DNA of 64,000 nt, taken from positions 174,342 to 238,341 of the forward strand of contig NZ_MSSW01000002.1 in assembly GCF_002150685.1 (NCBI RefSeq), in the 5' to 3' direction. A program made the translations under genes and the position numbers. Every line of letters starts with the position of its first letter. The stretch's first letter is position 1. The notes beneath the pieces were generated by a model. It saw only the letters and a program-made list of their open reading frames with translations. It was not told where the DNA came from and made no database searches. This document shows positions 40,718 to 53,427 of the stretch, piece by piece. The DNA is from Algoriphagus antarcticus (lineage in GTDB: Bacteria; Bacteroidota; Bacteroidia; Cytophagales; Cyclobacteriaceae).

Positions 40718-41593
40718 TCAACCAAAAAGGTCGGAGCTTAAATACCGATCTCCTCTGTCGCAGGTGATGCAAACAATGATGCCTTCCTTCAGGGTTTTGG
40801 AGAGTTCTATTGCAGCATGCAAAGCTCCGCCACTGCTCATACCTGCAAGTATACCTTCCTCTCTGGCCATTCTGCGTGTCATCTCAGTAGCCTGCTCCTC
40901 GCTCACATCGATGATTTGATCCACCCTACTTGGATCGAATATCTTGGGTAAAAACTCAGGAGACCATCTGCGGATACCCGGGATACTAGATCCATCTGTT
41001 GGCTGAGTTCCTACTATTTGAATTTCAGGGTTTCTTTCTTTCAAGTATTTGGAAACGCCCATAATTGTTCCTGTAGTTCCCATCGCAGATACAAAATGTG
41101 TAACCTCTCCTCCCGTATCTTCCCATATTTCTGGACCAGTGGTCTTGTAATGGGCGAGATAATTATCCGCATTCCCAAATTGATCAAGCATGAAGTAGCC
41201 TTCTTTATTCATCTGGTCAGCCAGCGTTCTGGAATATTCGATAGTCTTCGCTGCGGGTGTTAAAATCACATTTGCACCGTATGCCTCCATTGAGATGACT
41301 CGCTCTTTGGTGGAATTGTCAGGCATGATCAAGGTCATATCCAAACCTAGAACTTTAGCAACCATAGCCAAAGCGATTCCAGTATTCCCACTCGTTGCCT
41401 CTACCAGTTTATCTCCTGATTTGATTTCGCCACGATCCATGGCACTTCTGAGCATATTATATGCCGCCCTGTCTTTTACACTTCCTCCTGGATTCTGACC
41501 CTCCAGTTTACAAAAAATCTTAACCTTTGGATTTACCGGAATGTGATCCAGTTGTATTAAAGGGGTGTTTCCTATGAGGTCAAATAGCTTCAT
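40718..41593 (-). CDS. cysM: Cysteine synthase (CysM type)
   Basis: The 291-residue PLP enzyme begins at the ATG inside the end of cysE (14-base overlap), giving the normal N-terminus [16 protein letters not shown]. The PLP lysine is Lys40 in [10 protein letters not shown]. The substrate-binding loop [12 protein letters not shown], the phosphate-binding [11 protein letters not shown] and the CysM-type [22 protein letters not shown] follow. It makes cysteine from O-acetylserine and sulfide (CysM enzymes can also use thiosulfate). It is the second gene of a cysE-cysM unit, so the two steps of cysteine synthesis are co-expressed. Confidence 0.93.
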   Translation of the reverse strand: MKLFDLIGNTPLIQLDHIPVNPKVKIFCKLEGQNPGGSVKDRAAYNMLRSAMDRGEIKSGDKLVEATSGNTGIALAMVAKVLGLDMTLIMPDNSTKERVISMEAYGANVILTPAAKTIEYSRTLADQMNKEGYFMLDQFGNADNYLAHYKTTGPEIWEDTGGEVTHFVSAMGTTGTIMGVSKYLKERNPEIQIVGTQPTDGSSIPGIRRWSPEFLPKIFDPSRVDQIIDVSEEQATEMTRRMAREEGILAGMSSGGALHAAIELSKTLKEGIIVCITCDRGDRYLSSDLFG

Positions 41594-42425
41594 CTTGATC
41601 GTTTTTGAAAACATACATGTCCGTCACAGCAGATTCCGCATGATACATTTGTGTTTGATAATAGACTTTACTTCGTGCAGCGACACTTTTGGTGAGCCAT
41701 ACATTTCCGCCGATCACACTGCCTTTACCTATAACTGTACTCCCTCCTAAAATCGTGGCTCCTGAATATATTACCACATCGTCTTCTATTGTCGGGTGTC
41801 TTTTACTATCTGCATCGGCTTTATCCACACTTAATGCTCCTAATGTCACTCCTTGATATATCTTCACGTGATTGCCGATAATAGTCGTTTCTCCAATCAC
41901 CACGCCAGTCCCATGATCTATACAGAAATTCTGACCAATCGTAGCTCCTGGATGAATATCAATACCAGTGCGACTATGAGCATACTCAGTAATCATTCTT
42001 GGAATCAATTTTACACCTAGCACATGTAGCGAATGTGCAATTCTATAGGCTGATATAGCATAGAATCCAGGATAGCTTCTCAAGATCTCTGTTCTTGATT
42101 TTGCAGCTGGATCACCCGCAAACATCGCGTCTACATCCTGATTGATCCAATCGAATACTTGTTCAAGGTTAAGAAAAAAAGCATGCGCAATTTTAGTTCC
42201 TTTACCACTATGAAGTTGTGGGTTTTTTTCCAGAATGGAAGAAAGATCAAGTTCAAATTGAATCAAGGAAGCTTCAATCTGTGCTTTATCCTTTATTCTC
42301 TCTACAGTATGTTCTGGGAAAAGTAATCCTAATACATCTTCGAAAAACTGCTGAATTACTTTAGGAGAAGGGCAATCTGAGCAATCTTGATGTGCTTTGT
42401 ATAGTTTTGAAACAAAAGAATCCAT
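41580..42425 (-). CDS. cysE: Serine O-acetyltransferase
   Basis: The 281-residue protein has an N-terminal helical domain to about residue 140 and a left-handed beta-helix made of hexapeptide repeats: [44 protein letters not shown]. The catalytic His and Asp lie in [12 protein letters not shown]. It transfers acetyl from acetyl-CoA to serine, the first step of cysteine synthesis. The N-terminal part is longer than in E. coli CysE and of the EpsC-like Bacteroidota type. It overlaps cysM at its 3' end and follows the outer-membrane barrel gene by 19 bases. Confidence 0.93.
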   Translation of the reverse strand: MDSFVSKLYKAHQDCSDCPSPKVIQQFFEDVLGLLFPEHTVERIKDKAQIEASLIQFELDLSSILEKNPQLHSGKGTKIAHAFFLNLEQVFDWINQDVDAMFAGDPAAKSRTEILRSYPGFYAISAYRIAHSLHVLGVKLIPRMITEYAHSRTGIDIHPGATIGQNFCIDHGTGVVIGETTIIGNHVKIYQGVTLGALSVDKADADSKRHPTIEDDVVIYSGATILGGSTVIGKGSVIGGNVWLTKSVAARSKVYYQTQMYHAESAVTDMYVFKNDQDEAI

Positions 42426-42444
42426 GAAAATGTATTAGAAGTAT

Positions 42445-42993
42445 TTAGAGCACAAAACCCACACGGATCACGTATGGTTCACCATAGGGAGAACGAAGAT
42501 TGTCGTGCAATACATTATAAAGAAAAGTAAAATTAGCTCCCCCTCTGGAACCAAATGGAGCAAAATAGCCTCCGCCGAGGAATAATGCATTTGACCAAAT
42601 CCTTTCGAATCGCTCTGATAAACGATTATAATTATCAAAATTGATCGTTTCGTATTCAGCATGAAGAAATATATTAGGGAAGATATTATATCTACTAAAC
42701 AGCCTGCCTCCATAAGAGGAAGTCTCGCCGCCTATAAATCGTCTATCATTGAAATATTGGTAGGTAATCCCTACTCCAGATGAAAATTTAGGGGTAATCA
42801 TGACACCAACGAGTGGAGAAAAGTCTAGCAGAGTAACCGTTCCAAATTGCATCCCAAAATTACCTCCATAGTACAATCGGTCTTTGAATGCAACTGAGTC
42901 TGAATAAATTTCTCTTTGAGCAAACGAAGAAGTCTGGATCAGAGCAAAAGAAAGAAAAAATAAAAGCAGGTATTTACTTCTTAACAATGACAT
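42445..42993 (-). CDS. Hypothetical small outer-membrane beta-barrel protein
   Basis: The 182-residue protein has a signal peptide ending in SSFAQ. The mature part alternates in the way of a barrel (YYGGNFGMQFGTVTLLDFSPLVGVMI, FSSGVGITYQYFND, YGGRLFSRYNIFP, IFLHAEYETINF, ALFLGGGYFAPFG) and ends in VIRVGFVL. I do not recognise a specific family. The start overlaps the end of ftsB/divIC by 20 bases, so the two are co-transcribed. Confidence 0.65.
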   Translation of the reverse strand: MSLLRSKYLLLFFLSFALIQTSSFAQREIYSDSVAFKDRLYYGGNFGMQFGTVTLLDFSPLVGVMITPKFSSGVGITYQYFNDRRFIGGETSSYGGRLFSRYNIFPNIFLHAEYETINFDNYNRLSERFERIWSNALFLGGGYFAPFGSRGGANFTFLYNVLHDNLRSPYGEPYVIRVGFVL

Positions 42994-43261
42994 AGAGGTC
43001 TTCAGTATTTTTTTTCATTAAGTACTTTTCACGGGCGAACTTCTCTAAGAGTTCTGGATTACTCATCAATTCCTCTCTTTCAGCTTTTATTTTTTCTCTA
43101 CGCTCTATATAAAACTCTTTTTGATCTTCAAGTTGTCCAAGCTTACTACTCAATTTCACCTGGTTGACCACATTATTAGAGTCAATAAAAATCATCCATG
43201 CTATAAAAAAGACAAGACCCAGAAAATAAAAACTTTTGGTGTATTTAAGGTATTTGCTCAT
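42974..43261 (-). CDS. Septum formation initiator, FtsB/DivIC family
   Basis: The 95-residue protein has a short cytoplasmic start and one membrane segment at about residues 11-27 (FYFLGLVFFIAWMIFID). A periplasmic coiled coil follows (KLSSKLGQLEDQKEFYIERREKIKAEREELMS), then NPELLEKFAREKYLM, the conserved FtsB/DivIC motif. It acts in the divisome with FtsL and FtsQ-type partners. The ATG at 43261 was chosen because the longer open frame would run through a terminator hairpin. Confidence 0.85.
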   Translation of the reverse strand: MSKYLKYTKSFYFLGLVFFIAWMIFIDSNNVVNQVKLSSKLGQLEDQKEFYIERREKIKAEREELMSNPELLEKFAREKYLMKKNTEDLYVIVKK

Positions 43262-43303
43262 ATGATAGGATTGTGATTGCGTATCAAGGTACAAAAATGG
43301 TGC

Positions 43304-43338
43304 AAAAAAAAGACAGCTCGCCAAGGCAAGCTGTCTTT
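43304..43338 (-). terminator. Rho-independent terminator after eno
   Basis: AAAGACAGCT (43309-43318) pairs with AGCTGTCTTT (43329-43338). On the minus strand a run of about seven T follows. It lies 27 bases after the eno stop codon. Confidence 0.9.
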
Positions 43339-43365
43339 ATAATTATAACTTTTGAAAGGCTGTTG

Positions 43366-45766
<2,401 letters not shown>

Positions 45767-45783
45767 TTTGCTAAGTAATTGCC

Positions 45784-45791
45784 CAAAGTTA
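45784..45791 (-). promoter_or_regulatory. -7 promoter element of the carA-eno unit
   Basis: On the minus strand TAACTTTG lies 17 bases before the carA start codon at 45766. The -33 position has TATC instead of TTTG, so the promoter is a partial match. Confidence 0.5.
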
Positions 45792-45828
45792 AATATTTAT
45801 TGGGAAGGAAGATAAATGAAAAGGGTAT

Positions 45829-45860
45829 AAAAAAAGGATTGAACAAATGTCCAATCCTTT
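45829..45860 (-). terminator. Rho-independent terminator at the end of the ribosomal cluster
   Basis: AAAGGATTG (45833-45841) pairs with CAATCCTTT (45852-45860) around a 10-base loop. On the minus strand seven T follow. It lies 26 bases after the rplQ stop codon. Confidence 0.9.
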
Positions 45861-45885
45861 CAATATCGTGAAGTAACTAATCAAC

Positions 45886-46446
45886 TTATTTGTTATCAGT
45901 TTCTTCTTCCGCAGAATCTGCAGATGCCTCAGGAGCCTTAGACTCTTCGGCAGCTTTTGCAGGAGCTTCTTCTTTAGCTGGAGTAACCTCTGCTTTTGCA
46001 GTGTCTTCAGATTCTGTCGCTTTCCCAGTGCCTCTACGAGATCTTCTGGTAGTTTTCTTGGCTGGTTTAGAATCTTTCAACATCAATTCGTTAAAATCAA
46101 CCAACTCGATGATACACATTTCAGCGTTATCACCTAGTCTAAAACCAGTTTTGATAATTCTGGTATATCCGCCTGGACGAGTAGCTACTTTAGAGATTAC
46201 TTCACCGAATAGTTCGATGATAGCTTCCTTATTTTTCAAATAAGCGAAAGCCATACGTCTATTATGTGTAGTATCTTCTTTAGCTCTTGTCACTAGTGGC
46301 TCCAAGTACTTCTTCAATTCTTTTGCCTTGGCAAGCGTGGTTGAGATACGCTTGTGAAGAATCAGCGAAGTTGCCATATTAGAAAGCATTGCTTTTCTAT
46401 GAGCGGCCTTCCTTCCAAGGTGGTTAAATTTCTTACCGTGTCTCAT
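45886..46446 (-). CDS. rplQ: Ribosomal protein L17
   Basis: The 186-residue protein has the L17 core ([24 protein letters not shown]...[18 protein letters not shown]) at about residues 1-120. A low-complexity tail rich in Ala, Glu and Lys follows, as is usual in Bacteroidota and longer than E. coli L17 (127). It lies at the edge of the exit tunnel on the 50S subunit. It is the last gene of the alpha-type operon, six bases after rpoA. Confidence 0.95.
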   Translation of the reverse strand: MRHGKKFNHLGRKAAHRKAMLSNMATSLILHKRISTTLAKAKELKKYLEPLVTRAKEDTTHNRRMAFAYLKNKEAIIELFGEVISKVATRPGGYTRIIKTGFRLGDNAEMCIIELVDFNELMLKDSKPAKKTTRRSRRGTGKATESEDTAKAEVTPAKEEAPAKAAEESKAPEASADSAEEETDNK

Positions 46447-46452
46447 TATTAT

Positions 46453-47442
46453 TTATTCTTCATCAAGTTTATACTTAGAAATATCCATCCCGAAGGTCAG
46501 ATTTTTTTCCTGGATGAGTTGCTCTAGCTCAGCTAGGGATTTTTTACCGAAGTTTCTGAATTTCATCATATCAGAAATTTCAAGCTTGGCAAGATCACCC
46601 AAGGACTTCACATCAGCAGCTTTCAGACAGTTGAATGCTCTAACCGATAGGTCAAGGTCACTCAGAGAAGTCTTTAGAAGCTTTCTCATATGCAAGAATT
46701 CTTCGTCGATTGGCTCAGGCTCCGCTATTCCAGTTGAATCCAAAACCATAGTCTGGTCAGAGAACAACATAAAGTGTTGGATAAGGATTTTGGCAGATTC
46801 TTGAAGTGCTTTCTCTGGGTGGATAGAGCCGTCAGTGGAAACTTCCATGATCAATTTTTCGAAGTCAGTCTTTTGTTCTACTCGCGTATTTTCAACACTG
46901 TATTTCACATTCTTAATTGGTGTGAAAACTGCATCGATGGCGATAGTACCGAATATTTGCTCTTTTGGTTTGGATTCTTCAGCTGGTAAGTAGCCTCTCC
47001 CCTTTTCCATCGTCAATTCGATCTCAAAGTTTTTGGTCTCGTCGATGTGACAAATGACTAACTCTGGGTTCAAGATTTCGAAAGAAGAAGTGAACTTGGC
47101 AATGTCCCCTGCAGTGAAAACAGATTGATTTTTAATTTCAACAGTGATTTTTCCATCAAATGCATCGTGCACCTTTTTGAATCTAACCTGTTTAAGGTTC
47201 AAAATAATATCTGTAACGTCTTCAACTACACCTTCGATGGTCGAAAACTCATGCACTACACCAGGAATCTTGATAGCAGTGATGGCATAACCTTCCAAGG
47301 AAGAAAGCAAAATTCTTCTCAGGGCGTTACCAATTGTAACTCCATAGCCTTTTTCGAGTGGTTTGAATGTGAATAAGCCATGAAAATCATCGGCTTTTTC
47401 CATTACCACTTTCTCGGGCATTTGAAATGCTAGTATGGACAT
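46453..47442 (-). CDS. rpoA: RNA polymerase alpha subunit
   Basis: The 329-residue protein has an N-terminal assembly domain ([54 protein letters not shown]) and a C-terminal domain at about 255-320 ([43 protein letters not shown]) that can touch promoter DNA and activators. The order rpsD-rpoA-rplQ is the standard alpha operon. Confidence 0.97.
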   Translation of the reverse strand: MSILAFQMPEKVVMEKADDFHGLFTFKPLEKGYGVTIGNALRRILLSSLEGYAITAIKIPGVVHEFSTIEGVVEDVTDIILNLKQVRFKKVHDAFDGKITVEIKNQSVFTAGDIAKFTSSFEILNPELVICHIDETKNFEIELTMEKGRGYLPAEESKPKEQIFGTIAIDAVFTPIKNVKYSVENTRVEQKTDFEKLIMEVSTDGSIHPEKALQESAKILIQHFMLFSDQTMVLDSTGIAEPEPIDEEFLHMRKLLKTSLSDLDLSVRAFNCLKAADVKSLGDLAKLEISDMMKFRNFGKKSLAELEQLIQEKNLTFGMDISKYKLDEE

Positions 47443-47481
47443 ATATCTCGTTCTTTTTTAAAAGCTGAAAATATTAAAATA

Positions 47482-48087
47482 TTACTTAGAGTAAAGTTCG
47501 ACAATGAGTTGCTCCTTGATATTCTCAGGAATATCATCTCTGCCTGGAACACTGACGAATTTGCCGGTCAATGATGTGCCATCCCACTCTAACCAGGAAT
47601 ATTTATTAGCACCTCTACCTGCTAAGCTATTGGTGATTGCTTCTAGAGACTTAGATCTTTCTCTTACAGAAACTACATCACCTGGCTTAAGTGTAAACGA
47701 AGGAATGTTAACTACCTCACCGTTTACAAGCACATGCTTGTGAGAAACTAGCTGTCTAGCGCCTCTTCTGGTAGGGGAGATTCCCATTCTATATACCGAG
47801 TTGTCCAATCTTGCTTCTAGAAGCTGAAGAAGGTTTTCACCGGTGATTCCAGTTTTCCTGGAAGCAATATCAAACATCTTAGCAAACTGTCTTTCCAATA
47901 CTCCGTAGATGTATTTTGCTTTTTGCTTCTCAGCAAGCTGGATTGCATATTCAGACTGCTTTTTTCTTCTACCTCTACCATGTTGACCAGGAGGGTAGTT
48001 TTTCTTTGCAAGTGCTTTGCTATGTCCTTCTATAGCTTCGCCAAATTTTCTGGCAATCTTTGCTTTAGGACCTCTATATCTAGCCAT
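47482..48087 (-). CDS. rpsD: Ribosomal protein S4
   Basis: The 201-residue protein has the usual N-terminal domain and an S4 RNA-binding domain ([56 protein letters not shown]). The N-terminal zinc cysteines of some bacteria are absent. S4 starts 30S assembly by binding 16S rRNA and in E. coli represses the alpha operon. The gap of 39 bases to rpoA is the longest between the genes of this segment. Confidence 0.96.
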   Translation of the reverse strand: MARYRGPKAKIARKFGEAIEGHSKALAKKNYPPGQHGRGRRKKQSEYAIQLAEKQKAKYIYGVLERQFAKMFDIASRKTGITGENLLQLLEARLDNSVYRMGISPTRRGARQLVSHKHVLVNGEVVNIPSFTLKPGDVVSVRERSKSLEAITNSLAGRGANKYSWLEWDGTSLTGKFVSVPGRDDIPENIKEQLIVELYSK

Positions 48088-48105
48088 TGTATTACAATTT
48101 TATGA

Positions 48106-48504
48106 TTAAACTCTTCTACGCTTAGGTGGACGACATCCGTTGTGCGGCATTGGAGTCACATCGATGATCGTAGTTACATCCAATCCTACATTTTGCAATG
48201 TTCTGATCGCTGATTCACGACCTGATCCCGGGCCTTTTACAAATACTTCGATTTTTCTCAAACCTAAGTCATATGCTACCTGTCCACAATTCTGTGCGGC
48301 CATCTGTGCTGCGTAAGGAGTATTTTTCTTTGAACCTCTGAACCCCATTTTACCGGCAGAGGCCCAAGATATTACTTGACCTGCATTGTTGGTAAGAGAG
48401 ATAATGATGTTGTTGAAGGATGCTCTAATGTGAGCTTGACCTACAGCTTCTACCTTTACTACTCTTTTTTTACCTTTTGCTTTATCGTTTCTTTTCTGAG
48501 CCAT
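48106..48504 (-). CDS. rpsK: Ribosomal protein S11
   Basis: The 132-residue protein has the S11 core: [49 protein letters not shown] and the C-terminal [18 protein letters not shown]. It forms part of the platform of the 30S subunit near the E site. It lies 15 bases after rpsM. Confidence 0.97.
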   Translation of the reverse strand: MAQKRNDKAKGKKRVVKVEAVGQAHIRASFNNIIISLTNNAGQVISWASAGKMGFRGSKKNTPYAAQMAAQNCGQVAYDLGLRKIEVFVKGPGSGRESAIRTLQNVGLDVTTIIDVTPMPHNGCRPPKRRRV

Positions 48505-48519
48505 AATCTAAATCAGGTT

Positions 48520-48897
48520 TTATTTAGTTGCTTTTTTCTTGTTAGCAACTGTTTTTCTCTTACCCTTCCTTGTTCTGGCGTTGTTCTTGGTATGTTGACC
48601 ACGAACTGGAAGTCCTTTTCTGTGTCTCAAACCTCTATAGCAACCGATATCTTGTAGTCGCTTGATGTTCAATTGGATCTCTGACTTTAATACACCTTCG
48701 GTTCTGAACTCTTCAGCGATAATGTTACGGATAGCGGTTGACTCATCGTCATCCCACTCACCTGATTTTTTATCGAAAGAGATACCGGCCTTGGTCAGGA
48801 TAGCTTTGGCTGCAGATCTACCTATTCCGAAGATATAGGTAAGTCCGATTACGCCACGCTTATTGTCTGGTATGTCTACACCTGCAATTCTAGCCAT
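48520..48897 (-). CDS. rpsM: Ribosomal protein S13
   Basis: The 125-residue protein has the S13 pattern [34 protein letters not shown] and [21 protein letters not shown]. It sits in the head of the 30S subunit and contacts the P-site tRNA and the 50S subunit. It is separated from rpmJ by three bases. Confidence 0.97.
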   Translation of the reverse strand: MARIAGVDIPDNKRGVIGLTYIFGIGRSAAKAILTKAGISFDKKSGEWDDDESTAIRNIIAEEFRTEGVLKSEIQLNIKRLQDIGCYRGLRHRKGLPVRGQHTKNNARTRKGKRKTVANKKKATK

Positions 48898-48900
48898 AAT

Positions 48901-49017
48901 TTAACCTTGTCTTTGTTTAAACTTAGGATTCTTCTTATTGATGACATACAAAACTCCTTTTCTACGGATTAACTTGCAGTCAACACTTCTTTTTTTGATG
49001 GATGTTTTTACTTTCAT
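48901..49017 (-). CDS. rpmJ: Ribosomal protein L36 (zinc-free form)
   Basis: I translated this 38-residue gene by hand: [17 protein letters not shown]..., ending in [11 protein letters not shown]. The length, the start and the final KFKQRQG match L36. Of the four zinc ligands (three Cys and one His) of the classical form only one Cys (residue 14) remains, so it cannot bind zinc as a ribbon. It is seven bases downstream of infA. Confidence 0.93.
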   Translation of the reverse strand: MKVKTSIKKRSVDCKLIRRKGVLYVINKKNPKFKQRQG

Positions 49018-49024
49018 CTCAGTC

Positions 49025-49243
49025 TTATTTATATCGATATACAATTCTGCCTTTACTCAAATCATAGGGAGACAGTTCCAATTTAACTCGATCACCAGGA
49101 AGGATCTTTATGTAATTCATCCTCATCTTACCAGATATATGGGCTATCAGCTGATGCCCATTCTCCAGTTCCACTTTGAACATCGCATTAGACAATGCTT
49201 CCTTGATCGTACCGTCTTGCTCTATTGATGTTTGCTTGGCCAT
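49025..49243 (-). CDS. infA: Translation initiation factor IF-1
   Basis: The 72-residue OB-fold protein has the pattern [62 protein letters not shown], essentially the family consensus. It blocks the A site of the 30S subunit during initiation. It follows map by one base. Confidence 0.97.
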   Translation of the reverse strand: MAKQTSIEQDGTIKEALSNAMFKVELENGHQLIAHISGKMRMNYIKILPGDRVKLELSPYDLSKGRIVYRYK

Positions 49244-49244
49244 A

Positions 49245-50018
49245 TTAGAATTTAAAATTCTCTTCTATGTATTTATGAGAGGTTAGTACCTCTGTTCTAT
49301 CTTCAAATATCGCTACTGTGTGCTCATAATGTGCCGAAGGCTTTCTATCCGCTGTGCGTATAGTCCATCCGTCTCGCTCTTGGACAATATTGCGTGTTCC
49401 AAGGTTAATCATGGGCTCAATGGCGATCACCATTCCATCTTTCAGCAAAGGACCGCTTCCTTTCTTTCCATAATTGGGAACTTCAGGTGCTTCATGGAGA
49501 TTTTTACCTAATCCATGTCCGACAAGCTCTCTAACTACAGTGTAGCCTTTGGCTTCTACAAACTTCTGAATCGCATTACCCACGTCACCGATTCTTTTCC
49601 CAAAGACAGCTTGCTCAATTCCAATGTATAGTGAATCCTTAGTGGCTTTTAATAATGCTTTTACATCAGGGGAGACCTCACCAATAGGGTACGTATAAGC
49701 GGAATCGCTATGAAAACCTTGGTGAAAGACTCCACAATCTACTGAGATTATATCGCCATCTTTCAATTCATATTCACTGGGAAAACCATGTACTACTACT
49801 TCATTCACAGAAATACATAGTGAGGCAGGAAATCCATTGTAGCCCTTAAATGAAGGAACTCCATTATGATCCCTGATATACTCCTCAGCAATTTTGTCTA
49901 AAAAAGAGGTCTTTACCCCTTCCTTGATATGCTTCGCTACTTCCCCGTGGGCTTTTGCTAGTATATCGGCACTTGCTTTTATTAACTTAACTTCCTCAGA
50001 AGTCTTGTAATTAATCAT
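49245..50018 (-). CDS. map: Methionine aminopeptidase, type I
   Basis: The 257-residue protein has the pita-bread fold with metal ligands in order: Asp in DIISVDCGV, Asp in [10 protein letters not shown], His in [21 protein letters not shown], Glu in MVIAIEPMI, and a final Glu in [17 protein letters not shown]. It removes the initiator Met from new proteins. It lacks the N-terminal zinc-finger extension of some relatives. The secY-map-infA-rpmJ order without adk is a common layout in this phylum. Confidence 0.96.
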   Translation of the reverse strand: MINYKTSEEVKLIKASADILAKAHGEVAKHIKEGVKTSFLDKIAEEYIRDHNGVPSFKGYNGFPASLCISVNEVVVHGFPSEYELKDGDIISVDCGVFHQGFHSDSAYTYPIGEVSPDVKALLKATKDSLYIGIEQAVFGKRIGDVGNAIQKFVEAKGYTVVRELVGHGLGKNLHEAPEVPNYGKKGSGPLLKDGMVIAIEPMINLGTRNIVQERDGWTIRTADRKPSAHYEHTVAIFEDRTEVLTSHKYIEENFKF

Positions 50019-50020
50019 CT

Positions 50021-51340
50021 TTAGGCGACTTGGTAATTAGAAGGATTATTCTTCACATTACCGCTTTTCATCATGCCTTCGTAGTGTCTCATCAACAAGT
50101 AGCTTTCAATCTGTCTCAGTGTATCCATGATCACCCCCACCATAATAAGTAGGGAAGTTCCGCCATAGAACTGAGCAAATTCACCACCAACACCTGATAT
50201 AATCGCAAGAGCAGGAAGTATAGCTACCGCAGCTAAGAGAATCGATCCCGGAAGAGTAATCTTGGAAATAATTCCGTCGATAAATTCCGAAGTAGGAGCT
50301 CCTGGTTTAATGCCCGGAACAAATCCTCCGTTTCTCTTCATATCTTCAGCTATCTGCTCAGGGTTAACTGTAATAGCAGTATAGAAGAATGTGAATAGAA
50401 TGATCATTGCAGCAAATAGAAGATTGTACTGCCAAGATGTGAAATCACTGAACGTAGCTCCAATGTAATTGGCGATGTCATTCTCTGATGCCCAAATTTG
50501 AGCGATCAATGCTGGAACGAACATTAGCGATTGAGCAAAGATAATTGGCATAACTCCAGAAGCATTCACCTTAATAGGTATATACTGTCTTTGACCGCCA
50601 TAAACTTTACCCCCTACTACTTGCTTAGCATATTGAACAGGAATTCTTCTTGTCGCTTCAGTCAAGGCAATCACCCCAACTACTACGAAGAATAATACAG
50701 CGGCTTCAATAAGAAGAAGCAACATACCTGAAGTACCTTTCTCTAAACCTTCGGCTATTAAAGCGCCAGGGAATCTGGAAATGATACCGATCATAATTAG
50801 CATAGAGATACCATTACCTATGCCTTTCTCGGTGATCTTCTCTCCAAGCCACATACAAAACATGGTACCTGCGGAAAGTAAAACCAAAGAACTAAACATA
50901 AACAAGGTAGAGCTAATCATCACTGCTCCAGTAGGAATAATGGTAGCGGAAACATAACCAATACCTTGTGCTATTGTGATCAGGATAGTCAAAACTCGAG
51001 TGATCTGGTTGATTCTTTTTCTTCCTGACTCACCCTCTTTTTGCATTTTCTGAAAATATGGTACTCCAACAGTTAATAACTGCAACACAATCGATGCAGA
51101 AATATAAGGCATAATGCCTAAACCGAAGATAGATGCATTACTGAACGCTCCACCAAGGAAGGTATCGATCAATCCAAAGATTCCTTCTGGAGCTTCACCT
51201 AAAAGAGAAGGATCAACACCAGGAAGAACTATGAACGACCCCAATCTGAATATGATCAGAAAACCGATCGTATTCATGATTCTAACTCTAAGGTCTTCGA
51301 TAGAGAAAATGTTCTTAACTGTCGAAATAAACTTTTTCAT
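50021..51340 (-). CDS. secY: Protein translocase subunit SecY
   Basis: The 439-residue inner-membrane channel has ten membrane helices. Landmarks are the first helix and plug (IMNTIGFLIIFRLGSFIVLPGVDP), LGIMPYISASIVLQLLT, EKGIGNGISMLIMIGI, and the cytoplasmic loop QYAKQVVGGKVYGGQRQYIPIKVNASGVMPIIFAQS. It forms the Sec pore with SecE and SecG. It sits between rplO and map, two to five bases from each. Confidence 0.97.
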   Translation of the reverse strand: MKKFISTVKNIFSIEDLRVRIMNTIGFLIIFRLGSFIVLPGVDPSLLGEAPEGIFGLIDTFLGGAFSNASIFGLGIMPYISASIVLQLLTVGVPYFQKMQKEGESGRKRINQITRVLTILITIAQGIGYVSATIIPTGAVMISSTLFMFSSLVLLSAGTMFCMWLGEKITEKGIGNGISMLIMIGIISRFPGALIAEGLEKGTSGMLLLLIEAAVLFFVVVGVIALTEATRRIPVQYAKQVVGGKVYGGQRQYIPIKVNASGVMPIIFAQSLMFVPALIAQIWASENDIANYIGATFSDFTSWQYNLLFAAMIILFTFFYTAITVNPEQIAEDMKRNGGFVPGIKPGAPTSEFIDGIISKITLPGSILLAAVAILPALAIISGVGGEFAQFYGGTSLLIMVGVIMDTLRQIESYLLMRHYEGMMKSGNVKNNPSNYQVA

Positions 51341-51344
51341 TAAA

Positions 51345-51791
51345 TTAAATTGTGTTTACCGTTCCACCTGCATTCTCAATAGCTGCTACTGCAGTTGCCG
51401 AAAATTTATGAGCAGATACGTCTAATTTGGACTTCAATTCACCTCCACCGAGGATTTTGATTTTGTCATTCTTGGAAGCAATACCATGAGAAACCATAGC
51501 TTCCATGTTTACTACTTCAAGATTGTATTGCTCAGCAAGGCCTTGCAATGTATCCAAATTTACTGGTTTGAACTCAACTCTATTCAAGCTTTTAAATCCA
51601 AATTTGGGAACTCTTCTCTGAAGAGGCATTTGACCACCTTCAAAACCTAATTTAGACTTATAACCTGACCTTGATTTAGCTCCTTTGTGGCCTCTTGTAG
51701 AAGTTCCACCTCTACCTGAACCTGTACCTCTACCAATTCTCTTACGATTTTTGGTGGATCCTTCAGCTGGTGTTAATGTGTGCAGTTTCAT
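51345..51791 (-). CDS. rplO: Ribosomal protein L15
   Basis: The 148-residue protein has the N-terminal Gly/Arg-rich extension that threads into 23S rRNA (KNRKRIGRGTGSGRGGTSTRGHKGAKSRSG) and the globular C-terminal part ending in VAAIENAGGTVNTI. It belongs to the 50S subunit. It begins three bases after the rpmD stop. Confidence 0.97.
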   Translation of the reverse strand: MKLHTLTPAEGSTKNRKRIGRGTGSGRGGTSTRGHKGAKSRSGYKSKLGFEGGQMPLQRRVPKFGFKSLNRVEFKPVNLDTLQGLAEQYNLEVVNMEAMVSHGIASKNDKIKILGGGELKSKLDVSAHKFSATAVAAIENAGGTVNTI

Positions 51792-51793
51792 AA

Positions 51794-51973
51794 TTAAGCT
51801 TCCTCCACTTTTACAAGGTGATTAACTTTATTTACCATACCGGCAATCTGAGGCGTATTCTCTACGGTCACTGATTTGCTGATACGACCTAGACCTAGAG
51901 CAGTAATAGTTGCTTTTTGATCTTTTGGTCTATCGATGGTACTTTTTGTTTGCGTGATTTTGATCTTAGCCAT
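51794..51973 (-). CDS. rpmD: Ribosomal protein L30
   Basis: I translated this 59-residue gene by hand: [20 protein letters not shown]..., then [16 protein letters not shown] and [15 protein letters not shown]. This is the family pattern, with the length as in E. coli L30. It is absent from the supplied longer open frames because of its size. Its neighbours rpsE and rplO confirm the identity. Confidence 0.95.
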   Translation of the reverse strand: MAKIKITQTKSTIDRPKDQKATITALGLGRISKSVTVENTPQIAGMVNKVNHLVKVEEA

Positions 51974-51978
51974 GATGA

Positions 51979-52497
51979 TTATCCGTTAAATACTTTAGAC
52001 ATTTTAACGCCTCTCTGCTGCGAAACAGCGATAGCATCTCTTAGCTGAACCAAGGCTTCAATAGTAGCTTTTACCACGTTATGTGGATTGGATGAACCTT
52101 TGGATTTGGCCAATACGTCTGTAACGCCAGCACTCTCCAAAACCGCTCGCATGGCGCCACCAGCGATAACGCCGGTACCTGGTGCTGCTGGTTTGATCAA
52201 AACAAATCCTCCACCGAATTTACCAATTTGCTCGTGAGGGATAGTACCCTTCAAAATTGGCACTTTCACCAAGTTCTTTTTAGCATCTTCGATACCCTTA
52301 GTTATTGCATCCGTTACTTCATTGGCTTTGCCTAATCCGTAACCCACAACACCTTGGCCATCGCCTACTACAACAATTGCTGAAAAAGAAAATCTTCTAC
52401 CACCTTTTACCACTTTGGCAACTCGGTTGATAGCTACTACTTTTTCCTTTAAATCTGTATCTGTAGCCCTGATAGGCTTTCTTCTTAGTTGAGACAT
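51979..52497 (-). CDS. rpsE: Ribosomal protein S5
   Basis: The 172-residue protein has the S5 N-terminal double-stranded RNA-binding domain ([46 protein letters not shown]) and C-terminal domain ([54 protein letters not shown]). S5 helps decoding accuracy on the 30S subunit. The gene is six bases downstream of rplR. Confidence 0.97.
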   Translation of the reverse strand: MSQLRRKPIRATDTDLKEKVVAINRVAKVVKGGRRFSFSAIVVVGDGQGVVGYGLGKANEVTDAITKGIEDAKKNLVKVPILKGTIPHEQIGKFGGGFVLIKPAAPGTGVIAGGAMRAVLESAGVTDVLAKSKGSSNPHNVVKATIEALVQLRDAIAVSQQRGVKMSKVFNG

Positions 52498-52503
52498 AGC
52501 TTA

Positions 52504-52854
52504 TTAAAATTTAAGGCCTCCTTCTCTGGCACCATCTGCCAAAGCCTTCACATTCCCATGATACAAGTAGCCATTTCTGTCAAATACTACGGAATTTACT
52601 CCGTTTGCAACAGCTCTTTCAGCAAGTTTTTTACCTACTTCTTTGGATACTGATACATTGGCGTTAGCCTTTTCTCCCAATTCTTTGGAAGAAGCTTGTG
52701 CCACAGTCTGACCTTTAAGGTCATCGATAAGCTGAGCGTAAATGCCAGTATTGCTTTTGAACACTGACAAACGAGGTCTGGAATCAGTACCAGAAATCTT
52801 TCTTCTGATACCCTGCTTGATTCTAAGTCTTCTGGAAGTCTTATTAAATGCCAT
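52504..52854 (-). CDS. rplR: Ribosomal protein L18
   Basis: The 116-residue protein has [38 protein letters not shown] and [27 protein letters not shown]. It binds 5S rRNA in the central protuberance of the 50S subunit together with L5 from the same operon. Confidence 0.96.
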   Translation of the reverse strand: MAFNKTSRRLRIKQGIRRKISGTDSRPRLSVFKSNTGIYAQLIDDLKGQTVAQASSKELGEKANANVSVSKEVGKKLAERAVANGVNSVVFDRNGYLYHGNVKALADGAREGGLKF

Positions 52855-52860
52855 AACCTA

Positions 52861-53418
52861 TTATTTTTTAGCGGCAGTTTTACCAGCCTTACGTCTAACT
52901 TGTTCACCAACGAAGCGCACACCTTTTCCTTTGTAAGGTTCGACCTTACGAAGTGATCTGATTTTTGCAGCAACTTGTCCAATCAATTCTTTATCTATCG
53001 ATTCTAAGGTAATGATTGGATTCTTACCTTTTGCAGTCTCAGCTTTAATAGCTACTTCATCAGGAAGCAACATAAAGATGTTGTGAGAGTAACCAAGATT
53101 CAATTCAAGAATCTGCCCTTGGTTAGACGCCTTGTAACCTACACCCACAAGCTCCAAGTCCTTCTTATATCCTTCTGATACACCTATCACCATGTTGTTG
53201 ATAAGTGATCTATAAAGACCATGAATAGACTTGTGTCTTTTGGAATCTGTAGGTCTAGTGACAACGATCTCGTTGTCTTCTACTTTCACTGTAATATCAG
53301 GATTCACATCCTGAACCAGTGTACCCTTTGGACCTTTAACAGTTACAGTTCCATGAGCTGTAACGTCTACAGTAACACCGCCAGGTATATTTATTGGTTT
53401 TTTACCTATTCTAGACAT
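52861..53418 (-). CDS. rplF: Ribosomal protein L6
   Basis: The 185-residue protein has the duplicated L6 fold, starting MSRIGKKPINIPGGVTVDV and ending with SLRKVEPYKGKGVRFVGEQVRRKAGKTAAKK. It is placed near the factor-binding site of the 50S subunit. It lies nine bases after rpsH. Confidence 0.97.
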   Translation of the reverse strand: MSRIGKKPINIPGGVTVDVTAHGTVTVKGPKGTLVQDVNPDITVKVEDNEIVVTRPTDSKRHKSIHGLYRSLINNMVIGVSEGYKKDLELVGVGYKASNQGQILELNLGYSHNIFMLLPDEVAIKAETAKGKNPIITLESIDKELIGQVAAKIRSLRKVEPYKGKGVRFVGEQVRRKAGKTAAKK

Positions 53419-53427
53419 GATAGTAAA

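Noticed and set aside
43262..43324. Upstream extension of the ftsB/divIC gene by 21 codons
   Set aside because: The extension would run through the eno terminator hairpin, and the family N-terminus matches the ATG at 43261.
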